Positions 1 through 7,907 of a DNA stretch of 64,000 bases are shown piece after piece; position 1 is the first letter of the stretch; each line of letters starts with the position of its first letter. Made by a program: the position numbers and the translations under genes. Source of the stretch: Mesorhizobium sp. M3A.F.Ca.ET.080.04.2.1. GTDB lineage: Bacteria; Pseudomonadota; Alphaproteobacteria; Rhizobiales; Rhizobiaceae. A model generated the notes under the pieces. That model saw only the letters and a program-made list of their open reading frames with translations, made no database searches and was not told where the DNA came from. The stretch lies in assembly GCF_003952525.1 (NCBI RefSeq), contig NZ_CP034451.1:5990501-6054500 (forward strand), in the 5' to 3' direction.

Positions 1-80
1 CCTGCTGGACCAGCAGCTTCACTGGATTGCACGGGGACAAGTTCCGGGCTACCGCTGCCCGCCTCAGCAGGGAGATCGTC

Positions 81-659
81 ATGGAAGATCGCGTTCGCGT
101 CCGCTCCGAGGAAATCCTGTCCGATGACTGGGCGGTTCTGAAAAAGACGGTGCTCGACTATCGCCGCCGTGACGGAACCTGGGAGCGACAGGTCCGGCAG
201 ACATACGATCGCGGCGACGGCGCGGTGATCCTGCCATACGATCCGGACCGGTCGACCGTGCTTCTGGTGCGGCAGTTCCGCTATCCGGCCTATGTCACCG
301 GCCATCGTGAGCCGCTGATCGAGGCCTGTGCAGGTCTGCTCGACGAAAACGACCCGGAAACCTGCATCCGCAAGGAAGCGGAGGAGGAGCTCGGATATCG
401 GTTGAGGGACGTGGAACGGCTGTTCTCGCCCTATATGAGCCCCGGCAGCGTGACCGAGCGGCTCTGGTTCTTCATAGCGCATTACACGCCCGCCGACCGC
501 ATTTCCGACGGCGGCGGCGCGCCGGAAGAGGGCGAGGACATCGAGGTTCTGGAAGTGTCGCTCGACGATGCGCTGGCCGGTATTGCCGACGGCCGTATCA
601 TCGACGCCAAAACGATCATCCTGATCCAGCATCTGAAATTGCACGCGATCGTCGGATAG
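81..659 (+). CDS. nudK: Nudix hydrolase, NudK-like nucleotide-sugar pyrophosphatase
   Basis: A 192-residue Nudix protein resembling NudK, which cleaves GDP-mannose-type sugar nucleotides in the cytoplasm. The Nudix box lies around residues 85-106, with the core KEAEEELGY carrying the metal-binding glutamates. The N-terminal half has the RQVRQ and VLLVRQFRYP strands typical of the ADP-ribose/GDP-mannose subgroup. I chose ATG 81 because a GGGAG ribosome site lies just before it and homology begins here; an in-frame ATG at 27 adds only unconserved residues. The last 24 codons and the following intergenic DNA recur in degraded form at 1221-1340. The family is clear; the exact substrate is inferred. 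Confidence 0.88.
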   Translation: MEDRVRVRSEEILSDDWAVLKKTVLDYRRRDGTWERQVRQTYDRGDGAVILPYDPDRSTVLLVRQFRYPAYVTGHREPLIEACAGLLDENDPETCIRKEAEEELGYRLRDVERLFSPYMSPGSVTERLWFFIAHYTPADRISDGGGAPEEGEDIEVLEVSLDDALAGIADGRIIDAKTIILIQHLKLHAIVG

Positions 660-688
660 ATTCGGCACTTTCGCCGACGCGGCAAGGC
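575..688 (+). repeat. Direct repeat, intact copy (3' end of Nudix gene)
   Basis: The 3' end of the Nudix gene plus about 28 bases after its stop are repeated at 1221-1340 in the same orientation. The intact copy is the coding one. The match continues past the stop codon into non-coding DNA (TTCGGCACTTTCGCC), so it is a DNA duplication and not protein convergence. Confidence 0.8.
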
Positions 689-1063
689 TGGCTGCCCGGC
701 AGCGCAGGCTTTCTGCTGATGGTCGGGCAGTTCCTTCGTCCGTATGCAAGCGTGGCACGGTTCTTGCTGTTGCAATTTCAGGCGCGCCGGGCGCGTAGAC
801 CCTGTTCCACATCAACACCGGCGTGTGTGAGGTTGGGACAATGCTGTCGCACAAGGTTCTGTTTGGACTTCCCGCACTGTTCTTGGCCACGGCCCTCGGG
901 ATAGCCTTCTTCTCATCCGAGACTGCCTGGCGACTTCTGACTGAAATCCAATCCCATTCAATCTTTTGTTCAAGCGGTGCATCAGCTGCGGCCGTATCGG
1001 CGTCGGCGTCGCGGTCTTTGCCGCCATGTCCGCCGACCGTCACAAGGTCATAGGAGGCATTTC

Positions 1064-1183
1064 ATGTGGTCCTTGATCACTCGGTTGGCCTCAGCCTTTC
1101 GCGAATTCGTCGCACCGCGCTACCGGCCGGAGCTCTACTACATGCGGGGCCCCGGGCCGGCCTGTGCGCGCCGCTCGCGCTGA
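1064..1183 (+). CDS. Possible small protein, 39 residues, unknown
   Basis: A short frame starting at ATG 1064 with a strong GGAGG Shine-Dalgarno sequence seven bases upstream. It begins MWSLITRLASAFREFV, an amphipathic-looking helix, followed by an arginine/proline-rich tail. I recognise no family. It lies in a region with other signs of decay, so it may be a leftover 5' end of a longer gene. Low confidence. Confidence 0.3.
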   Translation: MWSLITRLASAFREFVAPRYRPELYYMRGPGPACARRSR

Positions 1184-1220
1184 GTGGTGTTGTCGGCCGG
1201 TACTGTCCCAGCCTGCGTCG

Positions 1221-1340
1221 CTGGTCGGCCTGCCGACGGCCGCATCATCATCGATGCCAAGACCATCATCCCGATCTAGCATCGGAAATTGCGCTCGATC
1301 GTCGGGTAGGTTCGGCACTTTCGCCCACGCGGCAGGCTTT
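1221..1340 (+). pseudogene. Decayed copy of the Nudix gene 3' end
   Basis: The segment aligns with 575-688 at roughly 87% identity by eye, with a 3-base insertion (ATCATCATC against ATCATC) and a CAG to TAG change that would stop translation. The encoded trace reads DGRIIIDAKTIIPI, stop, then HRKLRSIVG, against DGRIIDAKTIILIQHLKLHAIVG split by a few changes in the intact gene. No start or Nudix box is present, so only the tail survives. It ends about 45 bases before tRNA-Leu. It is either a remnant of a tandem paralogue or a scar of a rearrangement beside the tRNA. Confidence 0.75.
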
Positions 1341-1383
1341 GAGCGGTTGACGTTTTGATCCGGAGCCTCGAAAAGCAACGGGC

Positions 1384-1469
1384 GCGGACGTGGCGGAAGT
1401 GGTAGACGCAAGGGACTTAAAATCCCTCGATCTCCGATCGTACGGGTTCGATTCCCGTCGTCCGCACCA
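1384..1469 (+). tRNA. tRNA-Leu (anticodon TAA)
   Basis: The acceptor stem GCGGACG pairs with CGTCCGC, and an encoded CCA ends the gene. The anticodon loop CTTAAAA sits on the stem AGGGA/TCCCT and gives anticodon TAA for leucine. The T arm GGGTTCGATTCCC is canonical, and the long variable arm fits a class II tRNA of about 86 bases. A TTGACG element lies at 1347-1352, but no good -10 follows at the right spacing. Confidence 0.96.
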
Positions 1470-1588
1470 GGAGTCTGCGGTGCTTTCGGGCAAAGCAAGT
1501 CCTACGCCCAACGGGGAACCCCGGATGGACCGCGGCCGGTGACAGATCTTGCCCGGCTGGTTTCGCTATCCCTCGCGGACCGAGCGGC

Positions 1589-1843
1589 CTACTTGATGTA
1601 AACCAGGACGAAGCGGCCCTTGTAGGGCTGGTAATATTTCGTGCCGCATTTCCAGACCACGATTCCGCCGCTGTAGGTGGTCTTCACGCATCCCTTGGGC
1701 AGCGTGGTGATGTAGATAGTCGTCTTCTGGATCACGACTGCCTTTGCTTGCGCTGCAGGGATGTCCAGACCGTTGCCGACCACCGAGATCGCGAACATGC
1801 CGCAAATGACGGCCATGCGATAGAATGAGCTGCGACTGAGCAT
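1589..1843 (-). CDS. Small secreted protein, unknown function
   Basis: An 84-residue protein with a signal peptide (MLSRSSFYRMAVICGMFAIS, then a likely cut after AAQA near residue 32). The mature part is about 50 residues, beta-rich in appearance, with two cysteines (PKGC and WKCG) that could form a disulfide in the periplasm. I chose ATG 1843 because a GAAGGGGG ribosome site lies about seven bases upstream; the ATG at 1849 would sit too close to it. The basic, tyrosine-rich C-terminus (TKYYQPYKGRFVLVYIK) is distinctive. I recognise no named family. Confidence 0.72.
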   Translation of the reverse strand: MLSRSSFYRMAVICGMFAISVVGNGLDIPAAQAKAVVIQKTTIYITTLPKGCVKTTYSGGIVVWKCGTKYYQPYKGRFVLVYIK

Positions 1844-2214
1844 GTGCATTCCCCCTTCCTCTCCTTGCCGCCCGAACAGCCTAGCAGCAACCCGCATGGG
1901 CCTCAACGGTTGCAATTCCTCCACTCCTCTCCTTATGGATGAGGGGGCCAGGCGATGATCATTCTTGTGAACCAGTCGTCCCGCCATGCTCGATGCTTGG
2001 CCCTGCCATGAAACTGCTCAAAGCAGACCGCGTCATTTCAGCCGCAGATCGGTTAGAGCACTGTGGGACATGGCGAGATGCATGGCGCAAACGCCTGCCT
2101 GAGAGGCCTCGCAATGTTAGCGGTATTTAAAATGCGAGATTGTGCGGATCACTCTCGTTAGCACCTTGGCGCCATCATATCCGAGGGCGTAGACGGCTGG
2201 GAACGCGTCAGACC
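1844..2214. other. Intergenic, no gene seen
   Basis: A stretch of about 370 bases between two small genes. It contains the pyrimidine-rich leader of the secreted-protein gene (minus strand) and no frame with a recognisable protein. I see no hairpin terminator or strong promoter. Confidence 0.5.
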
Positions 2215-2439
2215 ATGCGTGGGGCGGGCTGGATCAAGGGACTGCGGGAAGCCGAGGCGCTGCAGTTGCGCAGCGAGATCGTCCAGCTCGAGCTGGATCT
2301 GATCCAGGCCGCCAACTCGAAAGCCAAATGGAACCTGCACGAGATCGCGCATGAACTGCGGCGGCAGAAGGCGCGGCTGGAGCGGCTTGAAGAATGCCTC
2401 GCCGCCATGCCCACCGGAAAGGCGGCGTCGGCAGCCTGA
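2215..2439 (+). CDS. Small coiled-coil protein, unknown
   Basis: From ATG 2215 this gives 74 residues: a short basic start, then a long charged helix (residues about 8-65) with heptad-like leucines (LREAEALQLRSEIVQLELD, ELRRQKARLERLEECL) and a small Ala/Thr tail. It looks like a cytoplasmic coiled coil. The start is uncertain; an in-frame ATG at 2140 adds a low-quality basic segment. It loosely resembles, in composition only, the 70-residue coiled coil at 34157-34369. No family recognised. Confidence 0.45.
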   Translation: MRGAGWIKGLREAEALQLRSEIVQLELDLIQAANSKAKWNLHEIAHELRRQKARLERLEECLAAMPTGKAASAA

Positions 2440-2682
2440 TCGCGACCAAGCCGAACATGCAACAGTCTGGCTTATTGCGAGGTTCTCCGTCGTCTCCCTG
2501 GGGTCCGAAGGCGGGCCGGAAAGTGGTGCGATCACGGAATTTCGCCGCCATGGGAGAAGTCTAAGATGGTGCATGCGGCGGACCTGATCCGCCGAGGCCG
2601 GCGTCCATCAGGTCCAACCCATTCCCCCCGCCCCCTGCGGGCGCCGGCCACGTCAATGTTTCGCGGGTTACGACGGCGGCAA

Positions 2683-3348
2683 TCAGAATTTGTAGCTGAA
2701 GTTCACGCCGAGCGTCTGAAGCTTGACGTCCTGGTCGCGGTCGGTGAAGCCGTCCGGGACATCGAAGTGCTCCGTGCCGAAATCGTAGTAGCGGTACTGC
2801 GCGCCGACGACGACATTGTTGGTGAATGCATAGTCGACGCCGGCGCCGAGCGTCCAGCCGGTGCTGGTGCGGGTCTGTGCAAAGGCCGTGCCCGCAGCCT
2901 GCGAGGTCTCGATGCCGGCGAAGGCGACGCCGCCGATGCCGTAAACCAGCAGGCGATCCGCCGCATAGCCAGCCTTGGCGTTCATCGACCCGAACCAGGT
3001 GATGTCGGTGCCGAAGGTGTTTCCAGGCTCTGCTTCGGTCGTGCCATTGATCGAGGCATAGTTCAGGTCGGCTTCCGCGCCCAGTACCGCCTGGTCGAAC
3101 TGCCAGAGTCCGGCGATATGACCGCCGACGAAACCGCCCTTGGGGCTGGTCGAGACCGAAAAAGGCTCGCCCTCGGTGCCGGTAATGTCAGCCGATCCCC
3201 AGCCATAGCCCGCCTGCATGCCGGCATAATAGCCGGTCCAGTCAAAGCCGGGCGCGGTCATGGGCAGGTCGGCGCCGACATCCGCGGCCAAAGCCGACCC
3301 GGACATCAGGGTGAGAAAGCCAGCACTGGCAAATGTCAGCCGACGCAT
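2683..3348 (-). CDS. Outer-membrane beta-barrel protein (Omp25/Omp31-like)
   Basis: A 221-residue porin-type protein of the outer-membrane beta-barrel family common in Rhizobiales. It has a signal peptide ending near SGSALA-A (residue 21), then the typical FDWTGYYAGMQAGYGWG opening strand. Alternating aromatic strands such as VVVGAQYRYYDFG follow, and it ends in phenylalanine (SYKF), the recognition residue for barrel assembly. The start at 3348 is supported by GGAG seven bases upstream. It stands alone and is transcribed away from the small membrane protein upstream. Confidence 0.9.
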   Translation of the reverse strand: MRRLTFASAGFLTLMSGSALAADVGADLPMTAPGFDWTGYYAGMQAGYGWGSADITGTEGEPFSVSTSPKGGFVGGHIAGLWQFDQAVLGAEADLNYASINGTTEAEPGNTFGTDITWFGSMNAKAGYAADRLLVYGIGGVAFAGIETSQAAGTAFAQTRTSTGWTLGAGVDYAFTNNVVVGAQYRYYDFGTEHFDVPDGFTDRDQDVKLQTLGVNFSYKF

Positions 3349-3439
3349 CGAGCGCTCCGAAATGGCGGTTTCGAAAAACTCCTCGCCACAACCTAGACGC
3401 ATTCTCAGCGAAACGGAATTGCTTCCATGCAACACTGGT

Positions 3440-3652
3440 CTACATCGGTGGATTGCGCACGCGGTCTTCCAGATCGCGCTGCTTGTCGTCGTGGGAGGCC
3501 AGCTTTTTGAAAGCATGTTCGGCAAGCACGGAGCCGACGACGACGATCAGGACCGGCCCGGCCCACGTCCAGAAAGAATGCAGGACAAAGAAGGCGAGGC
3601 CAGCCAAGCCGGCCGATGCGGCGAAGATTGCAAAGCGGACCGTCTGTGCCAT
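3440..3652 (-). CDS. Small inner-membrane protein, unknown
   Basis: A 70-residue protein with two closely spaced hydrophobic segments (residues about 7-25 and 29-45) and a charged, probably cytoplasmic tail with many Asp, Lys and Arg (KKLASHDDKQRDLEDR). A purine-rich GGACGGAAAA stretch precedes the ATG. It resembles short two-helix membrane proteins seen in rhizobia, but I cannot assign a role. It sits in the same orientation as the hydrolase upstream and the porin downstream. Confidence 0.6.
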   Translation of the reverse strand: MAQTVRFAIFAASAGLAGLAFFVLHSFWTWAGPVLIVVVGSVLAEHAFKKLASHDDKQRDLEDRVRNPPM

Positions 3653-3685
3653 TTTTCCGTCCGCTAGAAGCCGTGTGAATTTGCG

Positions 3686-4537
3686 CTACTTGGCGTCAAT
3701 GAAGTCCGCCACCGCCTGGCTGTATTTGTCGGGCGCCTGAAGCATGGCGAAATGGCTGGCGTTGGGCAGGATGATAAGCTTCGCGCCGGGAATGACGGAA
3801 GCCATGTATTCGGTGTGCTCGCGCTTGATCGCCTCGTCATGGTCGCCGGCGACGATGGCTGTCGGCGTGGTGATCTTGCCGAGCTGTTCCTTGGTCCAGG
3901 CCGGCTGCGATTCCCACATGTGGCTGATTTGCGCGACGAAGGCGTCATACTGGTCCGGCGTCTTCGACATCTTCTTGTAGTCCCGCCCGGAGCGTTCGAT
4001 GTAGGCGGCAAAGGTCTTGTTGGTCATCACGCCGGGGTCGACGCCGTCGGTGGTGACATTGGCGGCCTGTGCGAACAGCCTCGTCAGCCGCTCCGGATGA
4101 TGGAGCTCTATGTCGATGCCGATGATGCCGCCGTCGCTCCAGCCGACAAGGGCGGTCTTGTCGATCTTGAGGTAGTCCAGCAGCGCCAGATAGTCGGAGG
4201 CCATAAGGTCGTAGCCAAAGGGCTCATCCGTGCGGGTAGAACGGCCGTGGCCGCGGCTGTCGGCGACGATCACCTTGTGGGTCTTGGAGAGTGTTGCCAC
4301 CTGGCTGGCCCAGATGTCGGCATGGCCAAGCCCCCCGTGAATGAGCAGCACCGGCTCACCTGTGCCGAAAACAGCGTAATACATCTGAATGCCGTTGACC
4401 GGCGCATAGCCGCTTTGCTCCGGCTTGGGCATCCCGGCCGGTTCCGGCAAGGTCTGCCAGCGTTCCTCGGCAGCCACCAACGTGGTTGACGTGATGAACA
4501 GGATGACGGCGGCGAACGCTTTCCAGAAACGGGTCAT
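3686..4537 (-). CDS. Secreted alpha/beta hydrolase
   Basis: A 283-residue alpha/beta-hydrolase-fold protein with an N-terminal signal peptide (hydrophobic AFAAVILFITSTTLVAA, cut near residue 23), so it likely acts in the periplasm. It has the oxyanion region LLIHGGLG, the nucleophile elbow GWSDGG, the acid in AGDHDE and the histidine in NASHFAM, so the catalytic triad looks complete. Its length is normal for the family. Substrate unknown; esterase or lactonase activity is only a family-based guess. It is divergent from the adenine deaminase gene. Confidence 0.85.
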   Translation of the reverse strand: MTRFWKAFAAVILFITSTTLVAAEERWQTLPEPAGMPKPEQSGYAPVNGIQMYYAVFGTGEPVLLIHGGLGHADIWASQVATLSKTHKVIVADSRGHGRSTRTDEPFGYDLMASDYLALLDYLKIDKTALVGWSDGGIIGIDIELHHPERLTRLFAQAANVTTDGVDPGVMTNKTFAAYIERSGRDYKKMSKTPDQYDAFVAQISHMWESQPAWTKEQLGKITTPTAIVAGDHDEAIKREHTEYMASVIPGAKLIILPNASHFAMLQAPDKYSQAVADFIDAK

Positions 4538-4682
4538 GGTTCCCTCTTACAGTTCAGTGGATACGCAGCATCGCTTTCTCACTCGAATAGTCAACATTGG
4601 CGCTTGCCCGCCGCGGTCGGGCAAACGGCTCTGGCTCCGGGTGCCGACTTTTGCCAGATTGGCAGCAACAGAGGACACGCCG

Positions 4683-6515
4683 ATGACAGATGCCAGACCC
4701 GCAAACGCCGCAAAGCCCAAGCCCTGGACGGAGGTGGCGACGCATCTCGTCGACGTAGCGATGGGGCGCAAGCCCGCCGATCTCGTCATCCGCAACGGAC
4801 GTTGGGTGAATGTCCACTCGGGCGAGATCATCGCTGGCACGGATCTCGCGATTGCGGCCGGAAGGTTCGCCTATTGCGGGCCCAATGCCGGCCATGCGAT
4901 CGGGCGGGGGACCAAGGTGGTCGATGCCGACGGTCGCTATCTGGTGCCGGGGCTCTGCGACGCGCATATGCATGTCGAGAGCGGCATGGTGACGGTGACG
5001 GAATTCTGCCGCGCGGTGATCCCCCACGGCACCACCTCGATGTTCATCGATCCGCATGAGATTGCCAATGTGCTGGGCCTGCCGGGCGTTCGCCTGATGC
5101 ATGACGAGGCCGTCGCAATGCCGATCAACGTGCATGTGCAGATGCCCTCCTGCGTGCCGTCGGCGCCAGGGCTGGAACATGCCGGCGCCGAACTGACGGT
5201 CGCCGATGTTGCCGAGGCGATGACCTGGGAAAATATAATCGGGCTCGGCGAAGTGATGAACTTTCCGGGCGTCGCCGCGAACAACCCGGTGATGTCGGGC
5301 GAGATCGCCGAGACTGTCAGGGCAGGCAAGACGGTCGGCGGGCACTATGCCTCGCGCGATCTTGGGCTGCCGTTTCACGGCTATGTCGCCGGCGGCGCCG
5401 AGGACGACCACGAAGGGACGCGAGCGGAGGATGCGATCGCCAGGGTGCGCCAGGGCATGAAGGCGATGCTTCGGCTGGGTTCCGCCTGGTACGACGTTGC
5501 AGCGCAGATCAAGGCGGTCACCGAAGGCGGCATCGACCCCCGTAATTTCATCCTGTGCACGGACGACAGCCATTCGGGCACGCTGGTGCACGAAGGCCAT
5601 ATGGACAGGGTGGTGCGGCATGCCATCAGCCAAGGCCTGAAGCCCGTGACCGCGATCCAGATGGCGACGCTCAACACAGCGCAGCATTTCAGGCTGGAGC
5701 GCGAAATCGGATCGATCGCGCCGGGGCGGCTGGCCGACCTGTTGATCGTCTCGGATCTTGCTCAAATGGCAATAGACGAGGTCTATGGCCGCGGCATCAG
5801 GCTGGCCAAGGCCGGCAAGCTCGAGATCGACATTCCCGCCTACGACTATCCGAAATCGGCGAAGAACACGGTCAGGCTCGGCAAGAAACTCAACGCCGCG
5901 GATTTCGACATCTCCGCACCTCAGGGCGCCAACGAGGTGCGGGCCCGGGTGATCGGCGTGATCGAGAACCAGGCGCCGACGCGGGCGCTCGAGGCCGACC
6001 TGCCGGTCGAGGACGGGCTGGTCGCCATGGACCGCCGCAACGACGTCTGCCAGATCGCCCTCGTTGAACGCCACCGGGGCACGGGCGGCGTCACCAACGC
6101 CTTCGTCTCGGGCTTCGGCTATGTCGAGGACTGCGCGATGGCATCGAGCGTGGCGCATGACGCCCATCACATCATCGTCGTCGGCACCAACAAGCAGGAC
6201 ATGGCGTTGGCTGTTAACCGACTGGCCGAGGTGGGCGGCGGCGTCGTGCTCTACTCCAAAGGCAAGGAACTGGCGCTGGTCGAGATGCCGATCGCGGGGC
6301 TGATGTCAAACGAGCGCGCGGAGATCGTCGCGGCCAAGGCCGAACAGTTGACGCAAGCCATGCGCAAGGTCGGCTGCTCGCTCAACAATGCCTATATGCA
6401 GCACTCGCTGCTGGCGCTGGTCGTCATTCCGGAACTCAGAATTTCCGATGTCGGCCTGGTCGACGTGACGACGTTCCAGAAGGTCGACCTTTTCGTCCAA
6501 AGTGCGTCGCGCTGA
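4683..6515 (+). CDS. ade: Adenine deaminase
   Basis: A 610-residue amidohydrolase of the adenine deaminase (AdeC) family, converting adenine to hypoxanthine and ammonia in purine salvage. The metal-binding HMH motif is at residues 95-97 (CDAHMHVES), with later motifs GGHYASRD and LCTDDSHSG. The C-terminal adenine deaminase domain follows (from about residue 430). ATG 4683 has GAGGA in front; in-frame sequence upstream is not conserved. The last five codons (QSASR, stop) lie inside a short intergenic repeat at 6499-6593, so the natural C-terminus may have been altered by the repeat. Confidence 0.93.
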   Translation: MTDARPANAAKPKPWTEVATHLVDVAMGRKPADLVIRNGRWVNVHSGEIIAGTDLAIAAGRFAYCGPNAGHAIGRGTKVVDADGRYLVPGLCDAHMHVESGMVTVTEFCRAVIPHGTTSMFIDPHEIANVLGLPGVRLMHDEAVAMPINVHVQMPSCVPSAPGLEHAGAELTVADVAEAMTWENIIGLGEVMNFPGVAANNPVMSGEIAETVRAGKTVGGHYASRDLGLPFHGYVAGGAEDDHEGTRAEDAIARVRQGMKAMLRLGSAWYDVAAQIKAVTEGGIDPRNFILCTDDSHSGTLVHEGHMDRVVRHAISQGLKPVTAIQMATLNTAQHFRLEREIGSIAPGRLADLLIVSDLAQMAIDEVYGRGIRLAKAGKLEIDIPAYDYPKSAKNTVRLGKKLNAADFDISAPQGANEVRARVIGVIENQAPTRALEADLPVEDGLVAMDRRNDVCQIALVERHRGTGGVTNAFVSGFGYVEDCAMASSVAHDAHHIIVVGTNKQDMALAVNRLAEVGGGVVLYSKGKELALVEMPIAGLMSNERAEIVAAKAEQLTQAMRKVGCSLNNAYMQHSLLALVVIPELRISDVGLVDVTTFQKVDLFVQSASR

Positions 6516-6593
6516 GACGGATCCAGGCGCGCTTTAAGTCTTTGTTTTATGAACGTTTTCGCAAAACCGCTGCACATTTTTGCGCGACATGCA
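6499..6593 (+). repeat. Intergenic palindromic repeat, copy A
   Basis: A member of a three-copy family in this window (also 17534-17595 and 57310-57397). It starts with an AAAGTGCGTCGCGC arm pairing with GCGCGCTTT, then a spacer TAAGTCTTTGTTTTATG, CAAAACCGC, and ends in GCGACATGC. The left arm overlaps the end of the adenine deaminase gene, including its stop codon. Confidence 0.7.
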
Positions 6594-6623
6594 TCACGGC
6601 CTGTCGCGCTCTTATTGGGCTGA

Positions 6624-7787
6624 TCACTCGCCGTCGGTGGCGATGGTCAGCACCTTGAAGGGTGTGGTGATGACCACTTCGGCGACCGATCCCACGGCCT
6701 TGCCGATACCCTGGCCGATATTGTCCAACCGGGCCGATTCGGGTTCGGCCGCTCGCAGGGCCGCCGGGGTGCGCAGCCGGTCGCCGAGCAGTTGAACCAA
6801 GACCGGATTGTCGGCGAATTTGGCATGGTTCAAGCGATCGCCGCTCTTGGTCTTGGTCAGATCCGCAACGACCACGCCGTAGCTGGCGAGGTCGGCCGCA
6901 TTGCCATAGTCGCCGACGCGCGGCTTGTCGCCTGAGATCAAGCTGGACAGCTTGAGCGCCTTGTCGTCACCAGAGAGCAGGATGGCGAACGGCTTGTCTG
7001 GCTTGCCGTAGCGGATCATCTGCTTCTTGAAGACATCGACGTCGATATCAGGGGACGCCAGGACGACATAGCCGATCTTGCCGCCAAGATCGCGGTCGCC
7101 GGTGATGGCGAGCTGGCGCAGCGCCTCCATCGTCAGCCAGGTTCCCATCGAATGCGCGATGATGTCGATGCTCTTCACCCGTGTTTTGGCAAGCATCCTC
7201 AGCGTCGCCTCGAGGTCGTCGCGTGCGGCGGTGGAACTATCCTTGTCGTAGATGTAGCCGGTCGCCTTGCCGCGCGACGCCCATGAGAACAGGATCGGCG
7301 TGCCGGGATAATTGGTATCATGCGCGATCTGCGTCAGCCGGTAGACGCCGTCGTCAAAGCCGTTGTTGAAGCCGTGCACGAAGACCAGAGCGCGGTCGCC
7401 GCGAACGGAAATGTCGGCGCCGACCGCCTTGGCGAACTGCTGCGCGTCGCCATAGTGGACCACCTCGGTGGCGCTGAACTGCTTGGCAGGATCGCTGTCG
7501 GTGGAACCCTTGGCGCGCTCGATCGCACCGAGGTGGTGCAGCTTTGGCACGGTCACGTCGACCCGGGCGTAGCTGGTGGTCAGCGAGCGGTCACCGTCGA
7601 AGACTTGGCGCGGATCCTTCGTCGCCGGCTCACGGGTCGTCGCCACGAAAATCTCATGTGTCGCGGCGATGGCAGAGGCGGGAACGGCGACATTCGTCTT
7701 GTTCAACAGCTCATGGGTGTTGCGGCCGGCGCAGCCGGCAAGGGCGAGCGCGAACGCAAGCACGACGATCTTCGAACGCACGACCAC
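6624..7787 (-). CDS. Lipoprotein alpha/beta hydrolase (DUF900 family), copy 1
   Basis: A 387-residue DUF900-type hydrolase with a lipoprotein signal (lipobox LAGC at residues 16-19), so it is probably membrane-anchored in the periplasm. Conserved blocks are FVATTREP near the N-terminus, VFVHGFNNGFDDGVYR, the nucleophile elbow IAHSMGTWL and LASPDIDVDVF. It is a close tandem paralogue of the next gene on the same strand, with the same block order throughout. This copy has a longer C-terminus (about 40 extra residues). Substrate is not known for the family. Confidence 0.83.
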   Translation of the reverse strand: MVVRSKIVVLAFALALAGCAGRNTHELLNKTNVAVPASAIAATHEIFVATTREPATKDPRQVFDGDRSLTTSYARVDVTVPKLHHLGAIERAKGSTDSDPAKQFSATEVVHYGDAQQFAKAVGADISVRGDRALVFVHGFNNGFDDGVYRLTQIAHDTNYPGTPILFSWASRGKATGYIYDKDSSTAARDDLEATLRMLAKTRVKSIDIIAHSMGTWLTMEALRQLAITGDRDLGGKIGYVVLASPDIDVDVFKKQMIRYGKPDKPFAILLSGDDKALKLSSLISGDKPRVGDYGNAADLASYGVVVADLTKTKSGDRLNHAKFADNPVLVQLLGDRLRTPAALRAAEPESARLDNIGQGIGKAVGSVAEVVITTPFKVLTIATDGE

Positions 7788-7907
7788 CCAGGATCCCCCA
7801 AGGGCACCGCATTCTTATAGCGTCTCCGGCTGTTCCGATAAAGCCGGAACAATCCCAGTTCGGTGCGAGCGCAGCGGTGCGCTCTGGCCACGCGCCGAAA
7901 AGGTGAG

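Larger units (their letters stand above)
660..1383. other. Gene-poor stretch between Nudix gene and tRNA-Leu
   Basis: This stretch of about 720 bases holds no convincing protein family. It contains a possible 70-residue frame from ATG 841 (GAGG eight bases upstream, hydrophobic start MLSHKVLFGLPALFLATALG, then low-complexity Ser/Ala), a 39-codon frame at 1064 with a strong ribosome site, and the decayed Nudix tail at 1221-1340. The coding pattern is weak and the frames look like remnants. Confidence 0.6.

Noticed and set aside
823..1053. A 70-76 codon frame with a hydrophobic start (ATG 841)
   Set aside because: The second half is low-complexity Ser/Ala and the frame appears broken relative to neighbouring frames, so I describe it within the gap entry but do not call it a gene.
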